64,000 nt of DNA from Acidobacteriaceae bacterium UBA1307 (GTDB lineage Bacteria > Acidobacteriota > Terriglobia > Terriglobales > Acidobacteriaceae), in contig DBTV01000050.1 of NCBI GenBank assembly GCA_002307235.1, forward strand, positions 33,871 to 97,870, given 5' to 3'. Of this stretch, positions 52,965 through 61,880 are shown in pieces. Position numbers and translations under genes: made by a program. The notes beneath the pieces were generated by a model. The model saw only the letters and a list, made by a program, of their open reading frames with translations, did not search any database and was not told where the DNA came from. Each line of letters opens with the position of its first letter. Position 1 is the first letter of the stretch.

Positions 52965-53477
52965 TTAGGAAAAGATCTCGTCGTCGGAGGCGGGCGCAGC
53001 GGGCGCGGATTTTTTGCGCAACGAATCGATGACCGCCTTGACCGAAGTCAGAATGTGCGAGAACTGCTGCACGGGCTTGGCGACGGCGCCTGAGACAAAG
53101 CCCGAAGCACGATCCACGGCATGAAAGACCGCTGAAACCATCGCATCGATGCGCACAACCTGACGATGCAACCGGCCCAGAACGTCGCTTGCCGCAGCCT
53201 GCAAATCCGCCGTCTGCGCGCGCAACCCGTGCGCCAGCGCGGCCACGTCGCTCGCCGTGTTCTCAATGTGCGGCGCAACGCGTGCCACCAGTTCGCGCAC
53301 ATTATGCACGATCGGCAGCACCTCATCGCGCAGGCCCTCGTACTCCCGCTGCACAGCACGCACACTGCGGCGCACGATCAGGAAGAAGGCAAGCAGCAGG
53401 ATCGTCTGCACCAGAATGGCGAAGGCAACGACAGCGAGGATGGCGATGAGAATTGTTTGCGAATCGAGATTTGGCAT
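52965..53477 (-). CDS. Single-pass membrane protein with coiled coil (DUF948-like)
   Basis: A 170-residue protein with an N-terminal membrane helix (ILIAILAVVAFAILVQTILL) followed by a long amphipathic helical region (VRAVQREYEGLRDEVLPIVH, then ALAHGLRAQTADLQAAASDV). A second mildly hydrophobic stretch and a basic tail end it. The pattern resembles DUF948-type envelope proteins. The ATG giving MPNLDSQ is chosen; upstream residues look non-coding. It lies about 105 bp downstream of a YtxH-domain gene on the same strand, a pairing seen in general-stress gene clusters. Role unknown. Confidence 0.75.
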   Translation of the reverse strand: MPNLDSQTILIAILAVVAFAILVQTILLLAFFLIVRRSVRAVQREYEGLRDEVLPIVHNVRELVARVAPHIENTASDVAALAHGLRAQTADLQAAASDVLGRLHRQVVRIDAMVSAVFHAVDRASGFVSGAVAKPVQQFSHILTSVKAVIDSLRKKSAPAAPASDDEIFS

Positions 53478-53582
53478 GAGCGAAGTCCGCCGGGCATCGA
53501 AGAGCCGCGCTGCCCGCAGGCGCATAACAGAAGCCTGTTTTGCGCACCCGCAAGCCAAGGCCCACGGGCGCGCTTCGACTGT

Positions 53583-53978
53583 TTAGTAGGGCTTTTCGTC
53601 GGTCGCCGAGGCGCGATAGGCCTCGCGACCGGCTTCGGCGGCAGCGGCAATGCGACTGGTCTGCTCGGCCACCGCGCTCTTGCCCCGCTCGACAAAGTCT
53701 TCCCACTGGACACGACCGCGATCAACGGCCGCGCGCCCCTTTTCGACGTATTCGGCTACCTGCTGTTTGCTGTGATCCACAAAGGCGCTGACCTCATCGG
53801 CGGCCAGCTTGGTGCGGGCGCGCAGATATTCGCTGCCCTCGCGGGCACTGTTGGCAAGGTCTTCACGCGTCTCACGACCGCTCTTGGGTGCGTACAAAAT
53901 GCCGACGAGCGCCCCCACTCCGAGCCCAGCCAGGAACCATGCCAGGCCGTACGATTTGTTTTCTTTTTCCTCAGCCAT
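53583..53978 (-). CDS. YtxH-domain protein
   Basis: A 131-residue protein beginning MAEEKENKSYGLAWFLAGLG, with a glycine-rich membrane segment (GLAWFLAGLGVGALVGILYA) and the adjoining APKSGRETREDL motif that defines YtxH domains. The remainder is a long amphipathic helix (FVDHSKQQVAEYVEKGRAAV) with repeating charged heptads, in the manner of stress-related apolipoprotein-like proteins. Known family members are linked to general stress, but no activity is established. AGGAG lies upstream, though spaced somewhat far from the ATG. Confidence 0.8.
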   Translation of the reverse strand: MAEEKENKSYGLAWFLAGLGVGALVGILYAPKSGRETREDLANSAREGSEYLRARTKLAADEVSAFVDHSKQQVAEYVEKGRAAVDRGRVQWEDFVERGKSAVAEQTSRIAAAAEAGREAYRASATDEKPY

Positions 53979-54180
53979 GACGAAATCACGCTCCTTTTGC
54001 TGCCCTAAGAAAGAATGCCTGAGAGTATCAAATTCCGCCGGTGGCGGCAAATAATCTCAACGTGCTCCAAAAGGCACCCGTTCGCACAAGCGAGCTCACT
54101 ACGCTCTCATTGTACGTTCGTTTTCCGGCGATGGCGTAAAGAACCGCGCGGACGCAGCAAGATTCGCAACCCCAGCCCCT

Positions 54181-54297
54181 ATAGCATTTTGCTCATTGTT
54201 GTAGAGGGAAAACCGGATATCGAGGGTCTTTTTCCTCAAGAAAAATCCCCCCTTGCACGAACCACAACACTGCATGTGTATTGGGAAAACACCCTAA
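54181..54297. repeat. Palindromic intergenic element, copy C
   Basis: Left end TATAGCATTTTGCTCATTG; right end, on the minus strand, TTAGGGTGTTTTCCCAATAC. About 117 bp, with a central GGTCTTTTTCCTCAAGAAAA palindrome. The right end overlaps the TAG stop of the adjacent lipoprotein gene. More diverged than copies A and B. Confidence 0.65.
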
Positions 54298-54830
54298 CGG
54301 GCGGGCCACTCCTCTACGACAATGCCGAGGTCGTTGAGTTGCTGAAGGGCAACCTCGACGTTGCGGCGGGCGCGGGGGCGATCCTTGGGATTGATGTGCT
54401 GCGACTCGGCAACAACGATCACACGGCCATAACGCCAGGCGCCGGGCGGAATCGCGGCCACGGTCTTGGCCAGATCCTCGGGGCGAATCTGCGACTCCTG
54501 ATGGTGCGCGGCGGCCTTGCCTGCGGCGGGCGCGGGATCGGTATTGATGCGCAGCGTCAGCGTGTCGGGGCCGGCGGAAAGAAGAGGATTGGCCCAGAGG
54601 TTGGCATCATGCACGTCGGCATAGAGGCTTTTGGTGGGCAGAGGAATCCGTTCCAACTGTGCCCGCTGCAGATCGCGCTCGCTGGCCGTGGCCTGCGCCT
54701 TACGTTCGGCGTTGACGGCGGTTTGCGCGACACCGACCACCGCCTGTTTTTCCTGGCGGCAAGCAACAACGAAGCAGGCCAGAAGCAGACCCGCGCACAG
54801 CAGATTCCGGATGCGTCCTCGATCATTCAC
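54294..54830 (-). CDS. Putative lipoprotein, unknown function
   Basis: A 178-residue protein that I start at a GTG giving VNDRGRIRNLLCAGLLLACF; the following VVAC is a lipobox, predicting lipidation of the Cys. The mature part has a helical segment (QTAVNAERKAQATASERDLQ) then a small domain ending in GRVIVVAESQHINPKDRPRA. I recognise no family. A longer in-frame start exists upstream but would overlap the divergent flavoprotein gene's promoter, and no SD supports either choice well. The stop codon lies on the end of palindromic copy C. Confidence 0.6.
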   Translation of the reverse strand: MNDRGRIRNLLCAGLLLACFVVACRQEKQAVVGVAQTAVNAERKAQATASERDLQRAQLERIPLPTKSLYADVHDANLWANPLLSAGPDTLTLRINTDPAPAAGKAAAHHQESQIRPEDLAKTVAAIPPGAWRYGRVIVVAESQHINPKDRPRARRNVEVALQQLNDLGIVVEEWPAR

Positions 54831-54915
54831 ATGGAAAAGAATAACAGGAATGCGAGAGCCTGCATCACTGCGGGATTTCAAGCCCTGTAGTACTCTGCGA
54901 CAGAACAGGAGAACC

Positions 54916-55512
54916 ATGAGCACACGGATTGTCGCCGTTGTCGGCAGCTATCGCAAAAACGGAACGGTGGATGCGGCGGTCGAGGCCGTGCTTGCCGGCG
55001 CACGTGCGCGGGGCGCGGTGACACAGACCCTCTACCTGACCGAGGAACAGCTCGGCTTTTGTACCAACTGCCGGGTTTGCGCACAGACGCCGGGTGAAGA
55101 GCGCGGCAAATGCACGCAGGACGACGCGCTCGAACCGATTCTCTGCGCAATTGAGGCAGCCGATGCCGTCGTGCTGGCCTCGCCCGTGAATTACTGGAAT
55201 GTGACGGCGATCTTCCGTCGCTTCATGGAGCGGTTGCTCGGCTACGCCTATTGGCCGTGGGGACAAGTCGCGCCCAAGGTCCGCAGCAAAAAAAAGCCGC
55301 GCAAGGCAGTGCTGATTGCCTCGGCGGCCATGCCGGGGTTTCTGATTCCGCTCGCCACCGGTGCGCCACGCGCGCTGAAGACCACCGCGCAGATGCTGGG
55401 GGCCAGGGTTGTCGGCAAGCTCTGGATCGGCTTCTCCTCCGGGAAAGAACATCAGCAACTTCGCGAAGGCGTGCGACAACGCGCGCAGCGGCTTGGCGAA
55501 AAGCTCGTATAA
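54916..55512 (+). CDS. NAD(P)H-dependent FMN reductase-like flavoprotein
   Basis: A 198-residue flavodoxin-fold oxidoreductase. The phosphate-binding loop is VVGSYRKNGTVDAAVEAVLA, the mid-sequence Cys motif FCTNCRVCAQTPGEERGKCT is like that of iron-sulfur flavoproteins, and SPVNYWNVTAIFRRFMERLL is the flavin-side segment. The Cys arrangement (CTNC-x2-C-x9-C) could hold an Fe-S cluster or be redox-active. The ATG has AACAGGAG upstream. Monocistronic with a strong shared terminator. Substrate unknown; a quinone or aromatic reductase role is possible. Confidence 0.85.
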   Translation: MSTRIVAVVGSYRKNGTVDAAVEAVLAGARARGAVTQTLYLTEEQLGFCTNCRVCAQTPGEERGKCTQDDALEPILCAIEAADAVVLASPVNYWNVTAIFRRFMERLLGYAYWPWGQVAPKVRSKKKPRKAVLIASAAMPGFLIPLATGAPRALKTTAQMLGARVVGKLWIGFSSGKEHQQLREGVRQRAQRLGEKLV

Positions 55513-55518
55513 ACGCAG

Positions 55519-55549
55519 AAAAAGCGGAGCCCGAAGGCTCCGCTTTTTG
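55519..55549. terminator. Bidirectional terminator between flavoprotein and nusB
   Basis: AAAAAGCGGAGCC / GGCTCCGCTTTTT stem with a CGAA tetraloop; T- and A-runs on both sides serve both convergent genes. Confidence 0.93.
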
Positions 55550-55567
55550 CATGAAAGCAATCACGGC

Positions 55568-55987
55568 TTATTTGCCGATCAGGCTCTTGGCAATCGAATC
55601 AAGCATGCCGTTGAGGAAGTTGATTGATTCCGGCGCGGAATAGCGACGAGCAATCTCCAGTGCCTCATTGATGACGATGGGAAACGGCGTGCCCTTGAAG
55701 GCCAGCATTTCGCCCACGGCCATGCGCAGCAGGTTGCGATCCACCGCCGGCATGCGCTCGATCTTCCAGCGGCGCGAGTGGGTGGCGATCAGTTCGTCAA
55801 TCTTCTCGAGCCGGTCGACGGCGGCGCGGAACAGGTCGTCGGCAAAGCCATGGACCTCGGGCTCAACCTCGTCAGCGGCACGCCAGAAGGTGGAACGCAC
55901 CTGATCGGGAGACTGTTTGCCGAGATCGGCCTGGAAGAGCATCTGCATTGCAAGTTCGCGGGATTTACGGCGGGGCCCAGAGTTCAC
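55568..55987 (-). CDS. nusB: Transcription antitermination factor NusB
   Basis: RNA-binding helical protein that with NusE/S10 binds boxA and prevents early termination in rRNA operons. At 139 residues it is full length. It begins with the conserved basic SGPRRKSRELAMQMLFQADL and ends with the family segment PFPIVINEALEIARRYSAPE, SINFLNGMLDSIAK. The GTG start overlaps the upstream ribH-fusion stop by four bases (GTGA), indicating coupling. ribH-nusB linkage is widespread. Confidence 0.96.
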   Translation of the reverse strand: MNSGPRRKSRELAMQMLFQADLGKQSPDQVRSTFWRAADEVEPEVHGFADDLFRAAVDRLEKIDELIATHSRRWKIERMPAVDRNLLRMAVGEMLAFKGTPFPIVINEALEIARRYSAPESINFLNGMLDSIAKSLIGK

Positions 55988-56853
55988 GCTTGACCGCCTT
56001 GCTGAAGCTTGCGCGTAAGGCTGACCATCTCGATGGCAGCCACAGCGGCTTCGAATCCCTTGTTACCAGCCTTGATGCCGGCGCGTTGCAGAGCCTGTTC
56101 GAGCGTCTCGCAGGTGAGTACGCCGAAGCTGTGGGGAATACCCGTCTCCTGTTGCGACTGGCCGATGCCCCGCGAAACCTCGTTGTAGATGGCCTCGTAG
56201 TGCGCCGTCTCGCCACGCAGCAGGCAGCCGAGCGTGATGATCGCGTCCACCTGATGCTGGTTGGCGATGGTGCGCGCCGCGGCGGGCACCTCCCAGGCGC
56301 CAGGCACGCGCACGATCTGAATCGCATCGCGCGCAGCACCGGAACGCAGCAGCGCATCGAGCGCGGCATCAAGCAGGCGGTCGGTGATCACCGCATTCCA
56401 GCGGGCGACGACGATAGCAAACTTCATGCCTTCGGCGCTCAGATCGCCTTCGACGGCAACCGGCTTGCCCTTGACGGGATCGGTCCATGCCCAGAAAGAA
56501 AATTTGAAACCGGGTTCGGGCTCGACAGTAAACAGTTGCGACTTCCAACTGGTTTCGGCAATCGCCGACAGGCGCTGCAAAGCTGGCTCTCCGCCTTGGG
56601 AGCGGAGCCATGCGGCCGCGGCCTGATGCACGCTGTCGAGCGCGGTGACTTCCACGAGTACGTCGGCAGTGGGGGGAAACTGGCCATCCACAAACTCAAG
56701 ATTGCCGAGGGGCGCGAGAAATGCGGCGCCACGGCTCGACGGCTCCTGCCAGCCCTTGCCTTCGGCAAAGCCCAAAGCGGCGAAGAAACGCGCGAGGCGC
56801 TCATACGCTTCGGGAGTGCCAGCAGGACGCAGGAATGAAATTCCTTTAATCAT
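55984..56853 (-). CDS. ribH: Lumazine synthase fused to an N-terminal VOC/glyoxalase-like domain
   Basis: Residues 143-289 are a complete 6,7-dimethyl-8-ribityllumazine synthase, the penultimate riboflavin enzyme: ARWNAVITDRLLDAALDALL, VPGAWEVPAAARTIA, DAIITLGCLLRGETAHYEAI with the catalytic His218, and AGNKGFEAAVAAIEM. Ahead of it, residues 1-138 form an additional domain of VOC/glyoxalase type (ISFLRPAGTPEAYERLARFF, GAAFLAPLGNLEFVDGQFPP, ADVLVEVTALDSVHQ), so the protein is nearly twice normal RibH length. The ORF is continuous with no frameshift. Translation of RibH alone from Met143 is conceivable but its SD spacing is poor. Operon with nusB. Confidence 0.9.
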   Translation of the reverse strand: MIKGISFLRPAGTPEAYERLARFFAALGFAEGKGWQEPSSRGAAFLAPLGNLEFVDGQFPPTADVLVEVTALDSVHQAAAAWLRSQGGEPALQRLSAIAETSWKSQLFTVEPEPGFKFSFWAWTDPVKGKPVAVEGDLSAEGMKFAIVVARWNAVITDRLLDAALDALLRSGAARDAIQIVRVPGAWEVPAAARTIANQHQVDAIITLGCLLRGETAHYEAIYNEVSRGIGQSQQETGIPHSFGVLTCETLEQALQRAGIKAGNKGFEAAVAAIEMVSLTRKLQQGGQA

Positions 56854-56936
56854 GATTTGATTTTATCGTGCCGGGGCAGGGGGGCGGCTAGTAACACCGG
56901 AGAGAATAAGACCACGGGAATCTGTTTTTCAAAAGG

Positions 56937-56965
56937 AAAAGGCCGACACAAGGTCGGCCTTTTCT
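56937..56965 (-). terminator. Terminator after the Ig/propeller lipoprotein gene
   Basis: AAAAGGCCGAC / GTCGGCCTTTT stem with a five-base loop; T-rich on both strands. Confidence 0.88.
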
Positions 56966-56983
56966 GGTATAAATCGCCGACGG

Positions 56984-59455
56984 CTAGGTCGTCGTGCGAG
57001 GCTTGACGGCCAGTACCGTTGCAGGCACCGTTCCCGTGCCATCGCCCGAGGTGCAACCGGTCGCCGAAGTCGCGTTGCAAGCCGGAAGCGCCGGGCTGAC
57101 CTGCAGGGTATCCGTTAGCGGCTTCGAGGTGCTGATCGTGCTCGGAATCGAGATGAAGTGCACCTTGTTGTCGCCCGCCGTCGAGACAAAGAAGTAGCTG
57201 TTGTCGGGGGCGAAGACACCGGCCAGAGGAGCCGAAATCGAGCTCGAACCGGTCAGCGTGAAGTAGTCCACCGATCCCAGCGACCCCTTGGTCGTGTACT
57301 GGTAGTAGGGCAGCGTCGCGCCGGTGTTCGTCGTATCGGCCGTGTAGGTGACAAAGGCCAGATTCGAGACCGGCGAGGTCACAACCTGATTGACGGCCGT
57401 CGGCGCAATGCCCGTCAACGTCGTCTGCTTCACCGTGCTGTTGAAGCTCACCGTGCCACCGGTCAACGTCTGCGTGGTGCCGCTCGTGGTTGAGGGGCAA
57501 GCTGCCGGAACGCTGATGCTGTTGGCGGTGATCGTCGGAACCGTGACGCCGATGTCGCTCAGCAAGATGCTGCCCGAGTCATAGGTCGCGCCCAGAATGT
57601 GGTTGCCATCGACTGTCGCCGCCAGGGTGTCGGTCGTAAGGCTCAAGGCACCGCCCGTGGTGTCGGCCGTCGCAGGATAGAGCACCATGCTCGAGGTATT
57701 GCCCACCGTACCGGCAGGGCACCAGGAGCGCGCCTCGGTCTGCGTGCCGCCCAGGTAGGCACCAATGCTGGGAATGGTGATGGCCAGTGTCTTGGCACCG
57801 CCCGAGCTCAGGGCGTAGCTGCTCCAGCCGGTGCTGGCGTTGTACACATAGAGCGTGTCGCTGTGGCCGGTGCTCGAGGTCGTATTGGCACTCGCGCTAT
57901 CCACGATGTACAGCGTCTTGCCATCCGGCGTCCAGCTGGCGGCAACACCCATGCCCACCGTCGAAGCCAGCGCGCTGGTGCTCGAAACACTGTAGATGTA
58001 GAAGATCTTCCGACTCTGATCGTTGATCAGCAGTTCCGAGTTGTCCGGCGAAGCCGCCAGCACCACACCGGGGTAGCTGGTGTTCTGCGTCGTGATGCTG
58101 TTGGTCGAGGTCGAGTAGGCCATCAGTTCGGTGGACGAGCCGAAGTAGAGCGTCGTCGCCGTCTTGTCCACGACCATCGAGTTCGGCACGTAAGGCATAC
58201 GGATCGCCGTACCCATCGAGCTGTGCAGCATGTCATAGGACGAGAAGTACTGCGACTTGCCCGGTGCCGCAAACCAGACATAATTGCTGGTCGTGCCCGG
58301 AACCGTGATGTTCACGGTATTTGAGGCAATCGGCAAGCCCGTGCCGTACAGACCCAGTTCGTTGGTCGGTGCCGGATTGCAATCCGAAGGCTGGCAGATG
58401 GCCGTAATCGAGGCATAGCCCGGATAGCTGGCCGTAATCGTGCCCGAAGAAACGCTGACGTCAACCGGGTTGGTGGACTGATAGTCCAGGCTCAGACCGG
58501 TGACGGTCACACCCTTGGTATCTGCCGCCGTGGCGGTCAGCGTCTGCTGCACGCCCTGCGTCACCGAGGCGCTGGTCGCGCTGCTCGAGGTCTTCAGCGA
58601 CAACGATTCAACCGGGCAAACCGAGAAGTAACCGGCCGAGGAACCCGAGCCAGCCACCGAAGCGGTAATGGCGGTCGTTCCCGGCTGCAGGGCCGTGATC
58701 ACATTGGTATCGGCGTTGATCGAGGCAATCGACGAGGTGCCGACCGTGTAGGTCAGCCTTCCGATCGAGGTCGAGCAGGTCGGAACCGAGGTGACGCCCG
58801 TGGGCAGCGCGCAGGAATAAGTGGTCGTTCCCGAAGGCGCGCAAAGCTCGTACTGCGTGCTGTTGCCGCTCGCATCCGTACCGGAATAGCAGGCCTCGGA
58901 GTCAAGGGACGCCGACGAGGTCTGCGAATAGCATTGGCTTTGCACGGAGCTGGCCAGCGCCACCGATGTTGCCTGCGCATGCACATAGACCGCAACCGCG
59001 TTCGAGGTGACCGAATTGGCAGTTGCCGTAATGTAAGCCGTCGAATACGGCAAGCCATTGGTCGTCGGCAGCGGATCGGGCTTGTTGCAGACCGTGTAGT
59101 CCGCAATGCCACCGCCGGTATTACGGTTCCAGGTACCGGCGCAGATCACGCCACTCGACGAAATGTCGACCAGCTTGTTGTTGGTCGTGCCATAGGTATA
59201 GGACCCAACGCTGGCCGTATCACCCGTGCAGGTCGTCGCCGTCGGCGTCGTAATCTGCTTGGTCTGGCCAAAGGCCAGCGAGATGCCCGTCGTCTGCGGT
59301 TGCAGGGTAATCGAGGCCACATCCGTGACCTTCAAGTCATAACCCGACGTGATAGAGCAATACTTCGCCGCCGGATTGCGCGTGCAACCAGTAAGGGTAA
59401 TGCCGGCAGGAAGGGCCAGGCATAACAAAATAACAAGCGTCAGAAACCGCCGCAT
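56984..59455 (-). CDS. Large surface lipoprotein with Ig-like repeats and a beta-propeller
   Basis: An 823-residue exported protein. The signal peptide ends in lipobox LTGC (MRRFLTLVILLCLALPAGIT, LTGC). The N-terminal half has BIG2-like bacterial Ig domains (for example SITLQPQTTGISLAFGQTKQ, NVITALQPGTTAITASVAG) that are Ser/Thr/Gly-rich and contain several Cys pairs. From about residue 420 a propeller-like region repeats the YVTN-type pattern (MVVDKTATTLYFGSSTELMA, VAASWTPDGKTLYIVDSASA, GVFAPDNSYFFVSTAGDNKV). Such proteins are common in acidobacteria, presumably for surface display or adhesion. No enzymatic motif seen. Confidence 0.82.
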   Translation of the reverse strand: MRRFLTLVILLCLALPAGITLTGCTRNPAAKYCSITSGYDLKVTDVASITLQPQTTGISLAFGQTKQITTPTATTCTGDTASVGSYTYGTTNNKLVDISSSGVICAGTWNRNTGGGIADYTVCNKPDPLPTTNGLPYSTAYITATANSVTSNAVAVYVHAQATSVALASSVQSQCYSQTSSASLDSEACYSGTDASGNSTQYELCAPSGTTTYSCALPTGVTSVPTCSTSIGRLTYTVGTSSIASINADTNVITALQPGTTAITASVAGSGSSAGYFSVCPVESLSLKTSSSATSASVTQGVQQTLTATAADTKGVTVTGLSLDYQSTNPVDVSVSSGTITASYPGYASITAICQPSDCNPAPTNELGLYGTGLPIASNTVNITVPGTTSNYVWFAAPGKSQYFSSYDMLHSSMGTAIRMPYVPNSMVVDKTATTLYFGSSTELMAYSTSTNSITTQNTSYPGVVLAASPDNSELLINDQSRKIFYIYSVSSTSALASTVGMGVAASWTPDGKTLYIVDSASANTTSSTGHSDTLYVYNASTGWSSYALSSGGAKTLAITIPSIGAYLGGTQTEARSWCPAGTVGNTSSMVLYPATADTTGGALSLTTDTLAATVDGNHILGATYDSGSILLSDIGVTVPTITANSISVPAACPSTTSGTTQTLTGGTVSFNSTVKQTTLTGIAPTAVNQVVTSPVSNLAFVTYTADTTNTGATLPYYQYTTKGSLGSVDYFTLTGSSSISAPLAGVFAPDNSYFFVSTAGDNKVHFISIPSTISTSKPLTDTLQVSPALPACNATSATGCTSGDGTGTVPATVLAVKPRTTT

Positions 59456-59782
59456 GAATCCTCCCCGCCCCGCCTTCTTGAGCTGCGGCGCGGTCTACAC
59501 AGAACCGTCGGTAATCCAGAGTTGTATTTCCCGGCCCCGGCGCATGTCCATGGGAACCGATAAAAACGCGAAATCTCAGCAAAAGCCCGCTTCCTGCGTA
59601 GCGACGGAACCGGAGATCTTCTGCAAGGGACTCCAAGAAAAAAGTGTATCAGGAGCGACCGACCTGTGGCAGCGGGCAACGGGCCGAAGGCTCATAGAAG
59701 ATAGACGCCGCGCGCGGGCGATGGAAAGCAGCCAAAGCCAAAGCGGTTCTCTCCTTGCCATAGGCCGAAGCCGGAAGGCAGA
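59456..59782. other. Intergenic region
   Basis: Upstream spacer of the Ig/propeller gene. No convincing gene or RNA; compositionally similar to flanking DNA. Confidence 0.45.
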
Positions 59783-59852
59783 GTGGCTTTTCCTCAAGAA
59801 AAAGCCCCCTGCTATCCTGCTTTCGCTCTACAGCAATTGGAAAAATGCTTTA
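59783..59852. repeat. Palindromic intergenic element, copy B
   Basis: On the minus strand it begins on the S9 peptidase stop codon (TAAAGCATTTTTCCAATTG), matches copy A for 39 bases with few differences, and then has the hairpin GGCTTTTTCTTGAGGAAAAG (59785-59806). The far inverted end is not clear, so this copy may be truncated. Confidence 0.75.
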
Positions 59853-61880
59853 ACGCGCCGCCGGCATCTGGCGCTCGAACCAGTCGAGCGAGCGCACCAG
59901 CACATCGCGCCGATGACCGGCATCCACAAAGCCGTGGCCCTCGTTCGGGTACACGACCAGTTGCGTCGGCACGCCCTGCTCCCGCAAGGCATGCCAAAAC
60001 TCGAACGATTGCGGTGCCGGGCACTCGCCGTCGCGGTCGCCCACCACCACCAGCGTCGGCGTCTTCGCCTGCTTGATGTAGGTGATCGCCGAGCTCTTCG
60101 CATACACCGCCGGATCGTCGTAGACCGAGGCGCCGAAGAACGGCAGCATCCACTGGCCGATGGAGTTTTGTCCGTAATAGCTTTGCCAGTTGGCGATGCC
60201 CGCCCCGGCCACCGCCGCGCGAAAGCGCGCCGTCTGCGTCACGGAAAACATCGTCATAAAGCCGCCATAGCTCCAGCCGGTGAGCCCGACGCGGTTGCCG
60301 TCAATCGCCGGATATTGGGCCAACACCGCGTCAACGCCGGCCAACAGGTCACGCAGGTCTCCATGGCCAAAATCCTTGCGATTGGCCTCGGTAAAGGCCT
60401 CGCCCTGGCCGAAGGAGCCACGATCATTCGGCTGCAACACAAAGTAGCCGAGCGCGGAAAAGGCCGTGGCCGAAAGCCCCGCGCCGCCGCCCCAACTCGC
60501 CTGTGAGGCCGCCGACGGGCCACCATGCACCAGCACGATCAGCGGATATTTCTTCGCCGGATCGTAGTTTTTCGGCTCCAGAAGCCAGCCCTGCACATGG
60601 AAGCCGTCGTTGGTCCAGTTCAATGAAACCGACTTGCCCCAGCTCGGCACAAGTCCTTGATTCAAATGCGTCAGAACCTTCGGGGCGGCCCCTGTAGCCT
60701 TGGCCTCGAAGGAATAGAGCTCGGGAGCGTGCTCGTAGTTGCTGCCCCGGAAGACAAAGAACGCATGGTCGGCCGGAGCCGTGAGCCCCATCGAGTCGCG
60801 ACCGTTGCCGATGGAACCGGTGAAGCTCGAAACTGCCGTCACCGGCACTGCTCCTGTCGGCCGTTCCGCCGGCAGGTCGAGCCGGATCAACCGCGCCACG
60901 CCTGCTGCCTGTTCGGTGGCATAGATCTGCTTCGTGCCTGCCCATTCAAGCCAAACCGGCGTGGAAGTCCTTGCTGGCGTAAGGTTCACCGGATCTCCAC
61001 CCGTGGCGGACTCAAGCCAGAGATCGCCACCCGTCGAGCCCTGATCGCTCATCAGACCACCGATGAAGGCAATCGATTGTCCGTCGGGCGACCAGCGCGG
61101 CAGAGCGATCTGCAATCCATGCAAAGGCCCGGCAACCTCGGCCGGAGCCAGAATCGCCTTGGGCTCACCCGCCAACGATTGCGTGTAGAGCTTGGCGACC
61201 CACCAGTTGTTTTCGCCCGGCGGGTTCGCGGCGGTGTAGGCAAAGGACTTGGAGTCGGGCGACCAATCGAATTCGTAGACGTGCAGCGCGATCGGCGTCA
61301 CCAGCTTCGGCTCGGTGGCAACGTCGGAGACCGGAACCGTGGCAATGCGCTGCACCTCGATGCCCTCCTCGCCGATCACCCCGGCAAAGGGCTTCATCGC
61401 CGCCAGCGCACCGGCGTGGCGAGTAGCGTTGGGCACATACAGGAAAGCAATCGACTTGCCGTCGGGCGCAAAGGCCGGGGCTTCGAGCTCTCCGTGCAAA
61501 TGGCTCACCGGACGCGGAGCCTTGCCGTCGAAGCGGTCGAGAAAGATATCGGCCTGTGCCTCGCCGCAAGCGCCAACAAAAGCCAGGGCGGCGGAATCGG
61601 GCGACCAGAAGGGATCACCGGCTTGGCAACGCTGCGCTGTGTCGAGCGCAATCGTCTGATTCTTCGAAAAATCGGAAATCGATGCCAACCGGAGCTTTCC
61701 GTCCTCGGTCCAGGCCAGACGCTTGCCGTCGGGCGAGACGGCGACCTGGCCGATCGAGTGGCTGTGGCGAAGGCTAGCCAGAAACGCGTCAACGCGCTCG
61801 GACGGAGACTGTGCGGAAACCAGACCTGCGGCGGCACAAAGGACAACGACGACCCACCGGGGATGAAAAAATCGGCTCAT
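59850..61880 (-). CDS. Secreted S9-family serine peptidase (prolyl oligopeptidase fold)
   Basis: A 676-residue periplasmic or secreted peptidase of the acylaminoacyl-/dipeptidyl-peptidase type. It has a signal peptide (RWVVVVLCAAAGLVSAQ) and a seven-bladed beta-propeller built from PD40-like repeats (VAVSPDGKRLAWTEDGKLRL, DPFWSPDSAALAFVGACGEA, FDWSPDSKSFAYTA). The C-terminal alpha/beta hydrolase domain has Ser537 in GWSYGGFM, the Asp in VVGDRDGECP (about 615-617) and His649 in NEGHGF, plus the oxyanion segment LVHGGPSAASQASWGG. The triad is complete, so it should be active. Its stop codon coincides with palindromic copy B. Confidence 0.93.
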   Translation of the reverse strand: MSRFFHPRWVVVVLCAAAGLVSAQSPSERVDAFLASLRHSHSIGQVAVSPDGKRLAWTEDGKLRLASISDFSKNQTIALDTAQRCQAGDPFWSPDSAALAFVGACGEAQADIFLDRFDGKAPRPVSHLHGELEAPAFAPDGKSIAFLYVPNATRHAGALAAMKPFAGVIGEEGIEVQRIATVPVSDVATEPKLVTPIALHVYEFDWSPDSKSFAYTAANPPGENNWWVAKLYTQSLAGEPKAILAPAEVAGPLHGLQIALPRWSPDGQSIAFIGGLMSDQGSTGGDLWLESATGGDPVNLTPARTSTPVWLEWAGTKQIYATEQAAGVARLIRLDLPAERPTGAVPVTAVSSFTGSIGNGRDSMGLTAPADHAFFVFRGSNYEHAPELYSFEAKATGAAPKVLTHLNQGLVPSWGKSVSLNWTNDGFHVQGWLLEPKNYDPAKKYPLIVLVHGGPSAASQASWGGGAGLSATAFSALGYFVLQPNDRGSFGQGEAFTEANRKDFGHGDLRDLLAGVDAVLAQYPAIDGNRVGLTGWSYGGFMTMFSVTQTARFRAAVAGAGIANWQSYYGQNSIGQWMLPFFGASVYDDPAVYAKSSAITYIKQAKTPTLVVVGDRDGECPAPQSFEFWHALREQGVPTQLVVYPNEGHGFVDAGHRRDVLVRSLDWFERQMPAAR

